Positions 43,867 to 53,479 are shown, numbered from the stretch's first letter. The stretch: DNA of 64,000 bases from Niallia sp. Man26 (GCF_022049065.2 NZ_CP095743.1:387001-451000); one strand, 5' to 3'. Translations and numbers: made by a program. The notes: a model not told the origin generated them from the sequence alone.

Positions 43867-44631
43867 TTATGAGCTGATCCAGCCGAAGTGCCGGGAAATT
43901 TCTGTACTGTATTGCTTTACTTTATCAACCAAGATGTCATTAACAGCATCCATTGTAACCCTTGTACTAGGGCCTGAGATGCTAAAGCTTGCGATAATGT
44001 TGCCTTCATGATTGTAAATAGGAGCGGCAATACAGCGTAAGTCTTTTTCATTTTCGATATTATCCAGTGCAAAACCTTGCAATTTCACCTTTTCAATTTC
44101 TTCTCGAAGACTTTCCTTTGAAGTAATAGTGGCAGGTGTCTTGCTTATGAATTCGATTTTGGACAGCAGTTCTTCCTGGATATCAGAATCAAGCCCTGAT
44201 AACAGTACCTTGCCGACCGCTGTACAGTACATTGGCGCCCTGCTGCCGATACGGGAAAACATACGGATTGTTTGAGTGCTTTCAATCTTGTCCACATAAA
44301 GGACTTCTTCGCGATCTTTAATACATAGATGGATTGTTTCGTTTACTTCATTTGACAATTTAGAAAGAAAAGGCCTTGCTGTTTGGACGAGGGTATTGCT
44401 GTTTAAGAAGTTCCTAGCGAGAAACAGTGTCTGCAAACCTAATTTATATTTGTCCGTATCTGCATTCTTTTCCACATAGTTCATGTTTGTCAATGTTGCT
44501 AAGAGCCGGTGCACAGTGCTTTTGGAGAGTCCAACCTGTTCAGACAGCCGGGCGATTTGAAGTCCGTCTGGATATTCAGCCAGTTTGTTTAAGATGGTTA
44601 ATGCTCTTTCAAGTGATTGAACGTTTGACAT
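43867..44631 (-). CDS. kdgR: KdgR: IclR-family repressor of KDG use
   Basis: A 254-residue IclR-type regulator. The winged helix (about 1-65) has LQIARLSEQVGLSKSTVHRLLATL and the effector domain (about 75-250) has SRIGSRAPMYCTAVGKVLLS and RCIAAPIYNHEGNIIASFSISGP. It converges with kdgT-kdgK, so it is the natural regulator of those genes. B. subtilis uses a LacI-type KdgR, whereas this IclR type recalls enterobacterial KdgR. The effector is probably KDG or KDPG, by inference. Confidence 0.9.
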   Translation of the reverse strand: MSNVQSLERALTILNKLAEYPDGLQIARLSEQVGLSKSTVHRLLATLTNMNYVEKNADTDKYKLGLQTLFLARNFLNSNTLVQTARPFLSKLSNEVNETIHLCIKDREEVLYVDKIESTQTIRMFSRIGSRAPMYCTAVGKVLLSGLDSDIQEELLSKIEFISKTPATITSKESLREEIEKVKLQGFALDNIENEKDLRCIAAPIYNHEGNIIASFSISGPSTRVTMDAVNDILVDKVKQYSTEISRHFGWISS

Positions 44632-44816
44632 AGTTTTTACCTCTTCATCTAAGTCGGAATAGGACCATTTAAATCTATATTACGCCACATCCAATCTTTT
44701 GTAAATTAACGGATTAGCAGTAAAAATGACGGAAACAGGGATATATTTTAGGTTTTTCCTACTATAAAAATAGGTCTATAACCACTTTTTCGACAAATAT
44801 GCACAAAAAACCCGCC

Positions 44817-44855
44817 TTTACAAAACCTTTACAAATGATTCAAACAGCATTAATA
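44817..44855 (+). promoter_or_regulatory. PhoP box: four direct repeats before pstS
   Basis: TTTACA, TTTACA, TTCAAA and TTAATA begin at 44817, 44828, 44839 and 44850, exactly 11 bp apart, matching the B. subtilis PhoP repeat TTHAHA. A -10 (TATTCT, 44865-44870) follows at the spacing used by PhoP-activated promoters. Confidence 0.88.
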
Positions 44856-44917
44856 GTTTTCCCTTATTCTAATTCTTGTAGGACAAATCCAACATATCCT
44901 TAGGGGGAATTAAAGAA

Positions 44918-45823
44918 ATGAAAAGTTTGAAAAAGCTAAGCCTGCTTCTGCTAGTTGCAGCACTAATGGCGTTCATTGCTGCATGCGGAGGAAATAACGA
45001 CACAAGTGGATCTAACAATGATGATAATGGTTCAGAAGAAGAAGCACTGTCAGGCACTTTGACAATTTCAGGTTCATCTGCAATGCAACCATTGGTAGCA
45101 GCTGCTGCTGAAGAGTTTATGGCTGAGAATCCAGAAGTTGATATCCAAGTTAATGCTGGTGGTTCTGGTACAGGCTTATCACAAGTTTCTGAAGGTTCCG
45201 TTGATATTGGAAACTCTGACGTTTTCGCTGAAGAAAAAGAAGGAATTCCTGCTGATGAGCTAGTTGACCACAAAGTTGCTGTAGTTGGTATGACAGCTGC
45301 TGTTAACCCATCTGCTGGAGTTAAAGATATAACTAAAGAAGATTTAATTAAAGTATTTACAGGTGAAATCACTAACTGGAAAGACCTTGGCGGAGCTGAT
45401 CAAAAAATCACTCTAGTAAACCGTCCTGATTCTTCTGGTACACGTGCTACTTTCAATAAATATGCATTAGACGGCGCTACACCTGCTGAAGGAGTTACAG
45501 AAGACTCTTCAAACACAGTTAAGAAAATCATCTCTGAAACAGAAGGAGCTGTAGGTTACCTTGCACTTTCTTACTTCACTGATGACACTGTAACACCACT
45601 TGCAATTGACGGTGTAGAAGCTACAGATGAAAACGTAAAATCTGGTAAATTCCCAGTTTGGGCTTACCAACATGCTTATACAAAAGGTGAACCTACTGGA
45701 CTTGCTAAAGCGTTCCTTGACTACATGGCTGCTGATGAGCAAAAGCAATTGATTGAAGATCAAGGTTACATTCCTGGTGGCGACATGGACGTAGAGCGTG
45801 ACGCTGAAGGAAATCAAAAATAA
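44918..45823 (+). CDS. pstS: PstS: phosphate-binding lipoprotein
   Basis: A 301-residue high-affinity phosphate-binding protein. The lipoprotein signal ends FIAAC (Cys 23), followed by an Asn/Asp/Ser linker. Phosphate-binding segments are ISGSSAMQPL, NAGGSGTGLSQV, IGNSDV and NRPDSSGTRATF. Codon use is notably biased toward preferred codons, as expected for an abundant protein. It is the first gene of pstSCAB1B2-phoU, under a PhoP box. A stem-loop separates it from pstC. Confidence 0.97.
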   Translation: MKSLKKLSLLLLVAALMAFIAACGGNNDTSGSNNDDNGSEEEALSGTLTISGSSAMQPLVAAAAEEFMAENPEVDIQVNAGGSGTGLSQVSEGSVDIGNSDVFAEEKEGIPADELVDHKVAVVGMTAAVNPSAGVKDITKEDLIKVFTGEITNWKDLGGADQKITLVNRPDSSGTRATFNKYALDGATPAEGVTEDSSNTVKKIISETEGAVGYLALSYFTDDTVTPLAIDGVEATDENVKSGKFPVWAYQHAYTKGEPTGLAKAFLDYMAADEQKQLIEDQGYIPGGDMDVERDAEGNQK

Positions 45824-45836
45824 ACGAAATAAGTAG

Positions 45837-45864
45837 GGGGCAATGCCAAGTTGGCGTTAGCCCC
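45837..45864 (+). other. Intercistronic stem-loop between pstS and pstC
   Basis: GGGGC-AATGCC pairs with GGCGTTA-GCCCC around AAGTT. In B. subtilis a structure in the same place gives far more pstS message than downstream message. The lack of a T run fits partial termination or processing rather than a full stop. Confidence 0.7.
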
Positions 45865-45897
45865 ATTATGACGTAAATTAGGGGTGCTTCAAAAATT

Positions 45898-46821
45898 ATG
45901 GAAAAGTCATCACTTCCTGTTAGGGAAAGATTAATTAAATCTAATAAAACAAGGCTTAATGGTGAGGTACGGGGTAGAGTTTTAGTAACATTATGTGCAA
46001 TTATTATGATTTCTGCGACAATTGCAATCACAATTTTCCTAAGTACAAAAGGTTTACAGTCTTTCATTAAAAACGGTGTAAGTCCGATTGAGTTCTTAAC
46101 CAGTACAAATTGGAATCCTACCGATCCAGAAAGCCCGATGTATGGGGCGCTGCCTTTTATCTTTGGTTCTTTCGCTGTAACAATGCTTGCGGCACTAGTT
46201 GCAGCACCACTTGGAATTGGAGGAGCTATTTTCATGACAGAAATCGCTCCGTCATGGGGGAAGAAGATACTTCAACCGGTAATTGAATTGCTAGTTGGTA
46301 TTCCTTCCGTTGTTTATGGGTTCATAGGGCTTACAGTATTGGTGCCTTTTATCAGAGAGCATGTAGGCGGACTAGGTTTCAGCTTATTGTCTGGAACAAT
46401 AGTTTTAGCAATCATGATCCTGCCGACAGTTACGACTATTGCAACAGATGCGATGGCAACATTGCCTAAATCATTGCGAGAAGGATCTTATGCACTTGGT
46501 GCAACAAGATGGCAAACAATCAGGAAAGTGCTTGTGCCAGCTGCACTGCCATCTCTTTTAACAGCAGTTGTTCTAGGTATGGCAAGAGCGTTTGGAGAAG
46601 CTTTAGCAGTTCAAATGGTTATTGGAAACACAAGAATTATTCCTGAAAGCATCTTAGATCCAGCCGGAACATTGACAACAATCATTACATTGAATATGGG
46701 TCATACAACATATGGAAGTATTGAAAACAATACTTTATGGTCAATGGGTCTGATTCTACTAATTATGTCATTCGCATTTATCTTGCTAATCCGTTATCTG
46801 TCATCTAGGAGGAAAATTTAA
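45898..46821 (+). CDS. pstC: PstC: phosphate ABC transporter permease
   Basis: A 307-residue permease with six spans. The permease motif lies in REGSYALGATRWQTIRKVLVPAALP, and LVGIPSVVYGFIGL and ARAFGEALAVQMVIGN are PstC signatures. Ribosome site AGGGGTG. Its stop overlaps the start of pstA (TAATG). Confidence 0.96.
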   Translation: MEKSSLPVRERLIKSNKTRLNGEVRGRVLVTLCAIIMISATIAITIFLSTKGLQSFIKNGVSPIEFLTSTNWNPTDPESPMYGALPFIFGSFAVTMLAALVAAPLGIGGAIFMTEIAPSWGKKILQPVIELLVGIPSVVYGFIGLTVLVPFIREHVGGLGFSLLSGTIVLAIMILPTVTTIATDAMATLPKSLREGSYALGATRWQTIRKVLVPAALPSLLTAVVLGMARAFGEALAVQMVIGNTRIIPESILDPAGTLTTIITLNMGHTTYGSIENNTLWSMGLILLIMSFAFILLIRYLSSRRKI

Positions 46822-47708
46822 TGAACAGCAGAGTTGCAGATCGTATCGCAACCAGTGTTTTTGTTGCGATAGCTATTGTTATTGTATCCGTACTTGTCGG
46901 ATTGTTTTCATATATTTTGTTTAATGGCGTCAGCCACATCTCTCTTGATTTCCTGACTAATCCTTCCAGTAATGTTCGTGCAGGGGGCGGAATCAGAGAT
47001 CAATTATTCAATTCATTTTATATTTTGTTTATCACAATGTTAATCACTGTTCCGCTTGGGGTTGGCGGCGGAATCTATATGGCAGAGTATGCAAAACCAG
47101 GTCGAGTAACAAATACAATTCGTACTTGTATCGAGGTGCTTGCATCACTTCCTTCTATTGTTATTGGTATGTTCGGTCTATTAATGTTTGTTAACTTAAC
47201 TGGATGGGGCTATTCAATCCTTGGTGGTGCGTTGGCACTAACAGTGTTCAACCTGCCTGTTATGGTACGTGTAAGTGAAGATGCACTACGTTCTGTACCG
47301 CGTGATCAAAAAGAGGCTAGTCTTGCATTAGGAATTACACATTGGCATACAATTAAAACGATTCTGTTACCAACGGCATTTCCATCTATTCTAACAGGCG
47401 CTATTCTTGCTTCAGGAAGAGTGTTCGGAGAAGCAGCTGCTCTATTATTTACATCTGGATTATCAACACCAAGACTGGATTATGCAAACTGGAATCCATT
47501 CGTTGAAAACTCACCACTAAATATTTTCAGACCTGCAGAAACCTTAGCTGTTCATATCTGGTCTGTTAATACACAAGGGCTGATTCCAGACGTTGAGGAT
47601 ATCGCAAACGGTGCGTCCGCTGTATTGATTCTGTCTGTGCTGATTTTTAACCTAGGTGCTCGTATAATCGGAAGTTTAATCCATCGGAAACTTACAGCAT
47701 CTAAATAA
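46821..47708 (+). CDS. pstA: PstA: phosphate ABC transporter permease
   Basis: A 295-residue partner permease with six spans. EVLASLPSIVIGMFGL, the ATPase-docking PRDQKEASLALGITHWHTIK and SGRVFGEAAALLFTSG are characteristic. TAGGAGG within the end of pstC is its ribosome site, and the two genes overlap by one base, which implies coupling. Confidence 0.96.
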   Translation: MNSRVADRIATSVFVAIAIVIVSVLVGLFSYILFNGVSHISLDFLTNPSSNVRAGGGIRDQLFNSFYILFITMLITVPLGVGGGIYMAEYAKPGRVTNTIRTCIEVLASLPSIVIGMFGLLMFVNLTGWGYSILGGALALTVFNLPVMVRVSEDALRSVPRDQKEASLALGITHWHTIKTILLPTAFPSILTGAILASGRVFGEAAALLFTSGLSTPRLDYANWNPFVENSPLNIFRPAETLAVHIWSVNTQGLIPDVEDIANGASAVLILSVLIFNLGARIIGSLIHRKLTASK

Positions 47709-47726
47709 CGATTAAGGATGATGAAA

Positions 47727-48554
47727 ATGAATACAAGTACATTGCCAAGAACTGCCGTCCTTAACAGAGAACAGATTTCTGAAACGTCAGTTACAAATAA
47801 AGAGTTAATCCTTCAAGTGAAGGATTTAGACATATATTATGGAGAAAAACGTGCAGTAAATACAATTTCAATGGATATTGAAAAAAATTCAATCACAGCA
47901 CTAATTGGACCTTCTGGCTGTGGTAAGTCGACATTCCTTCGCAGTATTAACAGAATGAACGACCTTATCCCTGGTGCTAAAGCAAAGGGAGAAATCCTGT
48001 ACGAAGGCTTAAATATCCTTGGCGATAATATTGATGTTGTTGCCTTAAGAAAAGAGATCGGAATGGTATTCCAAAAGCCGAATCCATTCCCGAAATCAAT
48101 CTATGAAAATATCGCTCATGCCTTGAAATTCTCTGGTGTTAAGAAAAAAAGTGAACTGGATGTTATTGTTGAAGAAAGTTTGACGAAAGCAGCACTTTGG
48201 GATGAAGTAAAAGACAGACTTCATAAATCTGCTTTATCATTGTCAGGCGGACAGCAGCAACGGTTATGCATCGCCCGTACAATTGCTATGAAACCATCGC
48301 TTATGCTTCTTGATGAGCCTTCTTCTGCTCTTGACCCTATTTCAAATGCGAAGGTCGAGGAGCTGATTGTAGAATTGAAGAAGGAATACTCCATTCTTAT
48401 CGTTACGCATAACATGGGGCAGGCTTCGAGGATTTCGGATAAGACAGCTTTCTTCTTGAGCGGAGATTTAATTGAATTTGACGCGACAGAAAAGATCTTT
48501 ACTAACCCATCTGTTAACAAGACAGAAGAATATATTTCCGGCCGATTTGGATAA
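47727..48554 (+). CDS. pstB1: PstB1: phosphate transporter ATPase
   Basis: A 275-residue ABC ATPase: Walker [10 protein letters not shown], the PstB Q-loop [14 protein letters not shown], signature [16 protein letters not shown], Walker [15 protein letters not shown] and THNM switch His. In-frame ATGs at 47718, 47721 and 47727; AAGGA at 47714-47718 fits the last. An N-terminal tail of about 25 residues precedes the ATPase core. It is followed 11 bp later by a second pstB, the duplicate layout also found in B. subtilis. Confidence 0.95.
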   Translation: MNTSTLPRTAVLNREQISETSVTNKELILQVKDLDIYYGEKRAVNTISMDIEKNSITALIGPSGCGKSTFLRSINRMNDLIPGAKAKGEILYEGLNILGDNIDVVALRKEIGMVFQKPNPFPKSIYENIAHALKFSGVKKKSELDVIVEESLTKAALWDEVKDRLHKSALSLSGGQQQRLCIARTIAMKPSLMLLDEPSSALDPISNAKVEELIVELKKEYSILIVTHNMGQASRISDKTAFFLSGDLIEFDATEKIFTNPSVNKTEEYISGRFG

Positions 48555-48565
48555 GGAGGACTATC

Positions 48566-49339
48566 ATGTCAACTGTTGTTGCGCAAGCACCTGTATTTGA
48601 AATAAATGACTTAAACCTTTGGTATGGTGACCACCATGCATTAAAAAATATCAATTTTCCAATAAACCGTAATGAGGTTACAGCTATTATCGGTCCTTCC
48701 GGCTGCGGAAAATCAACATTCATCAAAACGTTAAACTTGATGATTAACATGGTACCGAGTGTTAAGATGTCTGGGGAAATCAACTATAAGAACAAAAATA
48801 TCATCAATAAAAAAATCGACCTCGTCGATCTTCGTAAAAATGTCGGAATGGTGTTCCAAAAGGGAAATCCATTTCCGCAGTCCATATTTGAAAATGTGGC
48901 TTATGGTCCGAAGATTCACGGTGAAAAACGAAAAAAAGCATTAGAAGAGATTGTGGAAAAATCACTTCGTGACGTTGCACTTTGGGATGAGGTAAAAGAC
49001 CGTCTGCATAGTCCTGCTATGGGGCTATCTGGTGGACAGCAGCAGCGCCTTTGTATCGCAAGAGCTCTTGCGACAAAGCCGGATGTGCTGTTGATGGATG
49101 AGCCGACATCTGCACTTGACCCGATTTCAACATTGAAGATAGAAGAGCTGATGCTTGAACTGAAAGAAAAATATACAATTGTTGTTGTTACACATAATAT
49201 GCAGCAGGCAGCACGTGTATCTGACAAGACGGCGTTTTTCTTAATGGGAGAGCTTGTTGAGATTGATGAAACATCTAAAATTTTCTCAAGACCAGCTGAC
49301 CAAAGAACTGAAGACTATATTTCCGGACGTTTCGGATAA
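48566..49339 (+). CDS. pstB2: PstB2: second phosphate transporter ATPase
   Basis: A 257-residue ABC ATPase, clearly a duplicate of PstB1 without its N-terminal tail. Walker [40 protein letters not shown] and [12 protein letters not shown] are all intact. Both copies end in the same [13 protein letters not shown] sequence. AAGGAGG upstream. Both are likely functional; the division of labour is unknown. Confidence 0.95.
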   Translation: MSTVVAQAPVFEINDLNLWYGDHHALKNINFPINRNEVTAIIGPSGCGKSTFIKTLNLMINMVPSVKMSGEINYKNKNIINKKIDLVDLRKNVGMVFQKGNPFPQSIFENVAYGPKIHGEKRKKALEEIVEKSLRDVALWDEVKDRLHSPAMGLSGGQQQRLCIARALATKPDVLLMDEPTSALDPISTLKIEELMLELKEKYTIVVVTHNMQQAARVSDKTAFFLMGELVEIDETSKIFSRPADQRTEDYISGRFG

Positions 49340-49354
49340 ATTGGGGTGCGATGA

Positions 49355-50014
49355 ATGAACACTAGGACGAATTTTGACAGCAATCTTAAAGAATTGAAGC
49401 AAAGCCTTTTAGATATGGCAGAGGAATCGGAATATGCCTTAAAGAAAGCAATGGCATCCTTGATTAACCAAGATTTGCAAAAGGCGGAAGAAGTGATAGA
49501 AGGAGATAACAAGATTGATGAGATGGAAAATAAAATCAATGATCAGGCAATCTTGTTAATCGCAAAAGAATCACCTGTAGCAACAGATTTAAGAAAGATT
49601 ATTGTTGCCCTCAAAATTTCGTCTGAAGTCGAGCGGATTGCCGACATGGCTGTTAACATCGCCAAATCAACGATTCATATTGGCAAGGAGCAGCATATTA
49701 AAGACATAGTAGAAATCCCGCAAATGATGGAGAAGGCTTTAAATATGCTGAGAGAATCCTTGACAGCATTCTATACAGAGGATACGGTTATTGCCAAAGC
49801 AAGCGCAGAAAAGGATGACGAAATTGATGCTATGTACGGCAGACTCATCCAAGAATTAATGGGCTATATCCGTGAAAACCCGTCTGAAACAAAGCAGGTA
49901 ACACAGCTTGCATTTGTTTGCAGATATATTGAAAGAATCGGTGACCATGTCACAAATATTGCCGAGAATGTCATCTATTTAGTGACAGGAAAAAGATACG
50001 ATTTGAATAATTAA
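49355..50014 (+). CDS. phoU: PhoU: phosphate signalling regulator
   Basis: A 219-residue all-helical protein with two PhoU repeats. Each has the E-x2-ID-x-M-E/D-x-x-I metal-binding pattern (IDEMENKINDQAI; IDAMYGRLIQEL) followed by R-IADMAVNIA and RIGDHVTNIAENVIYL. PhoU links Pst transport to two-component signalling in many bacteria. B. subtilis 168 has no phoU in this operon, so its presence here is a real difference. It is last in the operon; terminator at 50016. Confidence 0.96.
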   Translation: MNTRTNFDSNLKELKQSLLDMAEESEYALKKAMASLINQDLQKAEEVIEGDNKIDEMENKINDQAILLIAKESPVATDLRKIIVALKISSEVERIADMAVNIAKSTIHIGKEQHIKDIVEIPQMMEKALNMLRESLTAFYTEDTVIAKASAEKDDEIDAMYGRLIQELMGYIRENPSETKQVTQLAFVCRYIERIGDHVTNIAENVIYLVTGKRYDLNN

Positions 50015-50015
50015 T

Positions 50016-50042
50016 CAGCAGAGTTTTCTGCTGGTTTTTTTT
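50016..50042 (+). terminator. Terminator of the pst-phoU operon
   Basis: CAGCAGA/TCTGCTG with loop GTTT, followed by eight Ts. Confidence 0.92.
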
Positions 50043-50153
50043 ATGTAATTAATGTGTAAAATTTCTGTAAATTTGTAGATAATGAGCGCTAAATCCTGCA
50101 TATTGGTAAGTGGGTATATTGTCTTATTTATCATTATTTGCAGGAGGAAAGTC

Positions 50154-51953
50154 ATGTCTGGTAAATGGAAATGGAAGCTGAAAACTAAGAAAAAAAGTAA
50201 TACTGCCAAGCGGGCATGGTTTAAGAAAAAAAGTCTTGAAAAGGTGAAAAACATCTTTAAATGGAAAGACATTCAAATCCGTTCCAAGCTTTATTTACTG
50301 TTCGGTTTTAATGCCATTCTTTTCTTTGCTACAACTGTTATTGTCATTTTCCTGCTCAACATGGTTTGGGCAAAAACAGTCGATATTAAGAATCAAGGCG
50401 AAAAGGCGGCAGCAATTGAGGAGATAGGCTCACTTATCAGAGCAAAGGATATTCGGATTGCAGACTATATCACCTTCTTAAAAGAAGATGATATTAAAAG
50501 CTATCGGGAACTTCGGAATGAACTAAATGTATCGCTAGAAAGCTTAAATGAGACATTGGACAATAAGGAACAGCAGCAGCTGACAAAGAAAATAGAGGTA
50601 AATAATAAACGAATTGATGAGCTGTTCATCAGTGTTGTCGCACCTGCTGTTGTCAGGCTCGATGAACAGATATATACAGATGCGAGGATGGAAATAGCTC
50701 AGCTTCGCGAGGAAAATGCAGCAACACTTCAGGATTTAATCCAGGATGTGGAAGCAGACAGGAATAATACGATGCAGAATATGGAGCAAAGTATGACGCT
50801 GTTTGTTTGGCTGATAATCGGCGCCGCAGCTTTGTCTGCGATTTTCAGCGGCGTGTTTGTCTTCTTTGTATCCCGGTCACTTAAAAACAACTTGGCAAGG
50901 ATTGTAGGAAGGGCCAAACGGGTCGCACAAGGTGACTTGGAGGAGGATGTGTCCACTTATGATGGCAAGGATGAAATAGGCCAGCTGGAGAAGGCAATCA
51001 GCGGTATGGTTGACAGCTTAAGGAAAATGGTGAATGGCATTGGAACTGCAGCTGTCTCTGTCCATAAGAACAGTGAGGAGCTTGCTCACAGTTCATCCAA
51101 TGTGAAACATTCCAGTCAGCAAATTTCTGAAACGATGGCAGCACTGTCAGTCAGTGCAGAAAAACAGGGAGAAGGGACAGGCCAGCTGATCGCTGCATAT
51201 AATTCTTTTAATACCCAGCTAGGAGTGGCAGCAGATAATGGAGCAATGGTGAACGAAGGCTCAGCAAAAGTACTCTCTGTGACACGGAGCGGCCATGAAT
51301 CGATGAAGGAATCTATTAAACAGACGAATATTGTTTATGAAATGATCAGAAACACATATGAAGAAGTGCTGGGAATGGAAGAAAAGACAAGAAATATTCA
51401 TACACTTGTTGAGTCCATTAAAGGGATTGCGGCTCAAACCAATCTATTAGCATTAAATGCGGCAATTGAGGCAGCTAGAGCTGGTGAGGCAGGCAGGGGT
51501 TTTGCGGTAGTCGCAAATGAGGTCAGAAAACTCGCCAATCAAGTGGAAGATTCGTTAGTAGAAATAAACAGTACTGTAATAGCTGTGCAAAATGTTTCTG
51601 AAGCAGTTTCTCGCTCTCTTAAGGACGGTTTCCAAGAATTAGAGGATGGAACGGCGAAAATAAGGAAAACTGGCGAAGGGCTTGAAACGATCAAATCAGA
51701 GGTAGAAGACATGGTTTGTAACATTGCTGTAATATCCAACACACTCGCAGACTTAATGGCTGGCTCAAAGGAGATAAAAGCGGGCGTGGAAGAAGCTGCA
51801 GAAGCCTCCCAAACCTTTGCTGCAGGAGCAGTTTCTTCGTCTGGATCGCTTCAGGAGCAGGATTCTGAGCTTGAACATATCTTTGCGAGGACGAATAAGA
51901 TGCTGTCAGAAGCTAATAATCTATCTGCCCTTGTTAAGAATTTTAAGATGTAA
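50154..51953 (+). CDS. Methyl-accepting chemotaxis protein
   Basis: A 599-residue chemoreceptor. A basic N-terminal tail (Lys/Trp-rich, residues 1-40) precedes the first span (about 48-70), then an outer four-helix-type sensor of about 145 residues, a second span (about 218-242), HAMP ([14 protein letters not shown]) and the signalling coiled coil. The hairpin tip around 425-465 is canonical ([20 protein letters not shown], then [14 protein letters not shown]). The ligand cannot be read from the sequence. The frame is open from 50082, but ATG 50154 with CAGGAGGAAAG is the start. It is monocistronic and not obviously tied to the pst operon. Confidence 0.95.
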   Translation: MSGKWKWKLKTKKKSNTAKRAWFKKKSLEKVKNIFKWKDIQIRSKLYLLFGFNAILFFATTVIVIFLLNMVWAKTVDIKNQGEKAAAIEEIGSLIRAKDIRIADYITFLKEDDIKSYRELRNELNVSLESLNETLDNKEQQQLTKKIEVNNKRIDELFISVVAPAVVRLDEQIYTDARMEIAQLREENAATLQDLIQDVEADRNNTMQNMEQSMTLFVWLIIGAAALSAIFSGVFVFFVSRSLKNNLARIVGRAKRVAQGDLEEDVSTYDGKDEIGQLEKAISGMVDSLRKMVNGIGTAAVSVHKNSEELAHSSSNVKHSSQQISETMAALSVSAEKQGEGTGQLIAAYNSFNTQLGVAADNGAMVNEGSAKVLSVTRSGHESMKESIKQTNIVYEMIRNTYEEVLGMEEKTRNIHTLVESIKGIAAQTNLLALNAAIEAARAGEAGRGFAVVANEVRKLANQVEDSLVEINSTVIAVQNVSEAVSRSLKDGFQELEDGTAKIRKTGEGLETIKSEVEDMVCNIAVISNTLADLMAGSKEIKAGVEEAAEASQTFAAGAVSSSGSLQEQDSELEHIFARTNKMLSEANNLSALVKNFKM

Positions 51954-52028
51954 TCTAACTAGGCAGCTTGGTAAATAGTAGTATTTTTAATAGGAATTAA
52001 ACCCATTTATAGCAGTATGTTCTAGCAT

Positions 52029-52045
52029 GTAAGCGTTTTTTAAAG
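52029..52045 (+). promoter_or_regulatory. WalR-like (or cre-like) site
   Basis: TGTAAG-CGTTT-TTTAAA is close to the WalR repeat TGTWAH-N5-TGTWAH, with one base off in the second half. The same bases also resemble half a cre. It lies 4 bp upstream of the -35, where WalR sits at cell-wall hydrolase genes. Confidence 0.4.
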
Positions 52046-52049
52046 GAAT

Positions 52050-52078
52050 TGACTTGCGAATTTAATAGAATTGTAATT
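52050..52078 (+). promoter_or_regulatory. Strong SigA promoter of the 3D-domain gene
   Basis: TTGACT, a 17-nt spacer and TGTAAT. The expected start at about 52085 places the RNA 5' end at the first arm of the hairpin. Confidence 0.7.
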
Positions 52079-52084
52079 TAACAC

Positions 52085-52118
52085 CCCCTTTCATATGTTA
52101 TAACTTAATGGAAAGGGG
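52085..52118 (+). promoter_or_regulatory. 5'-end hairpin covering the ribosome site
   Basis: CCCCTTTC (52085-52092) is perfectly complementary to GAAAGGGG (52111-52118), which is the Shine-Dalgarno of the next gene. The stem would begin at the very 5' end of the message and hide the ribosome site. Confidence 0.6.
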
Positions 52119-52125
52119 TTTTAAG

Positions 52126-53322
52126 ATGAGTCTGATAAAAAAGATGATGGTTTTATCATTAATATGTGCTTCATTCTTTTCAACTACATTGATGGCACAT
52201 GCAGAAACGAGTCAAGAAACACTTACAAATGGTAAAAGCAAACTAGAAGAGAAAGATAAATTGCTCGACGAAAAAGAGCAAGAACAGCAGCAGGCATCAA
52301 AAGAGCTTCAAGCTGTTCAAGACGAGCTGAAATCTACAGAAAGCCAATTAGAGGCAAGTAAAAATGAGATTTCAAGCATCGAAAGCAAGATAGAAGAAAC
52401 GAAACAAAAGATAGAAGAGAAGAAAGAACAGATAGTTGTTTTAGAAGATAAAGTATTAGAACGTAAGGATGTTATGAAAGATAGACTCGTAACCTTACAA
52501 AACACAGATAAAACAAACATAATTATGGAAGTTATACTTAATGCTCAAGATTTATCCGATTTCTTAGATCGTGCAGCAGCTGTATCAGCTTTCTATAATG
52601 GAGATAAAGACCTTCTGGAACAGCAGCAGCAGGATCTTGAGACGATTGAAGCAGAGAAAAAGGATATTGATGCAAAAGAAGCAGAACTGCAGGAGAGTTA
52701 TGAGTCTTTAGCTGAAAATCAAGCAGCTCTAGAAGAGAATCTCGAAAAAAGACAGGCAGCTGTAGAGAAGGCTAATAAGGAATACGAAAGCATCTCGAAA
52801 GAAATTGAGATTGCGGAGTCAGAAAAGGTAGCAATTCAAGCAGATTTGAAGAAAGCCGAAGAATCAATTAAGAAGCAGCAACAAGAGGCTGAGGCTCGCA
52901 AAAAAGCGATTGTACAGCAGCAAACAGCAGTTTCTGCTGAAACAACGGAGGCGCCGAAATCTTCCTCTTCATCTGCATCAAAATCAAAAGGTAAAAACAA
53001 TTCAAGTTCTTCTTCAAAAGAAGAAAGCAGCAGTTCAAAGACAATCTATGTCTCTGCAACAGCGTACAGCCATGAGAGCACGAAGTCTGATTATACTGCG
53101 CTAGGGTATAACATTAAAAAGAATGCGAACATGAAGCTGATTGCGGTTGACCCGTCTGTTATTCCACTAGGTACTAAAGTATGGGTTGAAGGCTATGGAG
53201 AAGCAATTGCAGGTGACACTGGCGGTGCCATTAAAGGTCACAAAATTGATGTTCTCATGCCTAACAACAAAAAAGCGAAGGCCTGGGGTCGAAAAACAGT
53301 AAAAGTGAAAATCCTTGACTAA
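52126..53322 (+). CDS. Secreted coiled-coil protein with C-terminal 3D domain
   Basis: A 398-residue exported protein. A signal peptide ends MAHAE (about residue 26). Residues 30-265 form a long coiled coil of the PcsB/CwlO type, rich in Glu, Lys and Gln. A low-complexity Ser/Lys linker (about 275-305) follows, then a 3D domain (about 307-398) with SATAY, the catalytic-type AVDPSVIPLGTKVWV and GDTGGAIKGHKIDV, carrying the three conserved Asp residues. 3D domains occur in MltA-like lytic transglycosylases and in YocH. It probably acts on cell-wall glycan. B. subtilis CwlO has the same coiled coil but an NlpC/P60 enzyme domain, so this is a different fusion. Confidence 0.9.
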   Translation: MSLIKKMMVLSLICASFFSTTLMAHAETSQETLTNGKSKLEEKDKLLDEKEQEQQQASKELQAVQDELKSTESQLEASKNEISSIESKIEETKQKIEEKKEQIVVLEDKVLERKDVMKDRLVTLQNTDKTNIIMEVILNAQDLSDFLDRAAAVSAFYNGDKDLLEQQQQDLETIEAEKKDIDAKEAELQESYESLAENQAALEENLEKRQAAVEKANKEYESISKEIEIAESEKVAIQADLKKAEESIKKQQQEAEARKKAIVQQQTAVSAETTEAPKSSSSSASKSKGKNNSSSSSKEESSSSKTIYVSATAYSHESTKSDYTALGYNIKKNANMKLIAVDPSVIPLGTKVWVEGYGEAIAGDTGGAIKGHKIDVLMPNNKKAKAWGRKTVKVKILD

Positions 53323-53330
53323 TAAAGTTT

Positions 53331-53361
53331 AGGTGCAAAGCTCGCGCTTTGCACCTTTTTT
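53331..53361 (+). terminator. Terminator of the 3D-domain gene
   Basis: AGGTGCAAAGC/GCTTTGCACCT with loop TCGC, then six Ts. Confidence 0.95.
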
Positions 53362-53387
53362 GTCTTTGTATGAAATTTAGGAATATT

Positions 53388-53402
53388 TGAGAATTATTCT
53401 CA
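53388..53402. promoter_or_regulatory. Fur-type palindrome at the -35 of the NlpA-family gene
   Basis: TGAGAAT-T-ATTCTCA is a perfect 7-1-7 repeat, a known Fur-box form (consensus TGATAATNATTATCA), extended by two more symmetric bases on each side. A TATAAT -10 lies at 53421-53426 and the best -35 (TTCTCA) lies inside the palindrome, so binding would block transcription. Confidence 0.7.
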
Positions 53403-53479
53403 AAAATAACTGATTCATGCTATAATTACTTCTGGTCATGGAGCCAGAAAATAATGGAGAAAGACAGAGGGGTATATAA

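Noticed and set aside
44641..44700. A KdgR autoregulatory operator upstream of kdgR (TGGTCC-TAT-TCCG on the minus strand)
   Set aside because: It has the wrong spacing and too many mismatches to the inverted repeat at kdgT.
51954..52125. A c-di-AMP (ydaO) riboswitch before the 3D-domain gene, since such genes are often under one
   Set aside because: The promoter leaves a leader of only about 40 nt, too short for that riboswitch, and none of its conserved blocks are present.
53403..53479. An S-box (SAM) riboswitch before the NlpA-family gene
   Set aside because: The leader after the -10 is about 50 nt and contains only a small hairpin, not the S-box core plus terminator.
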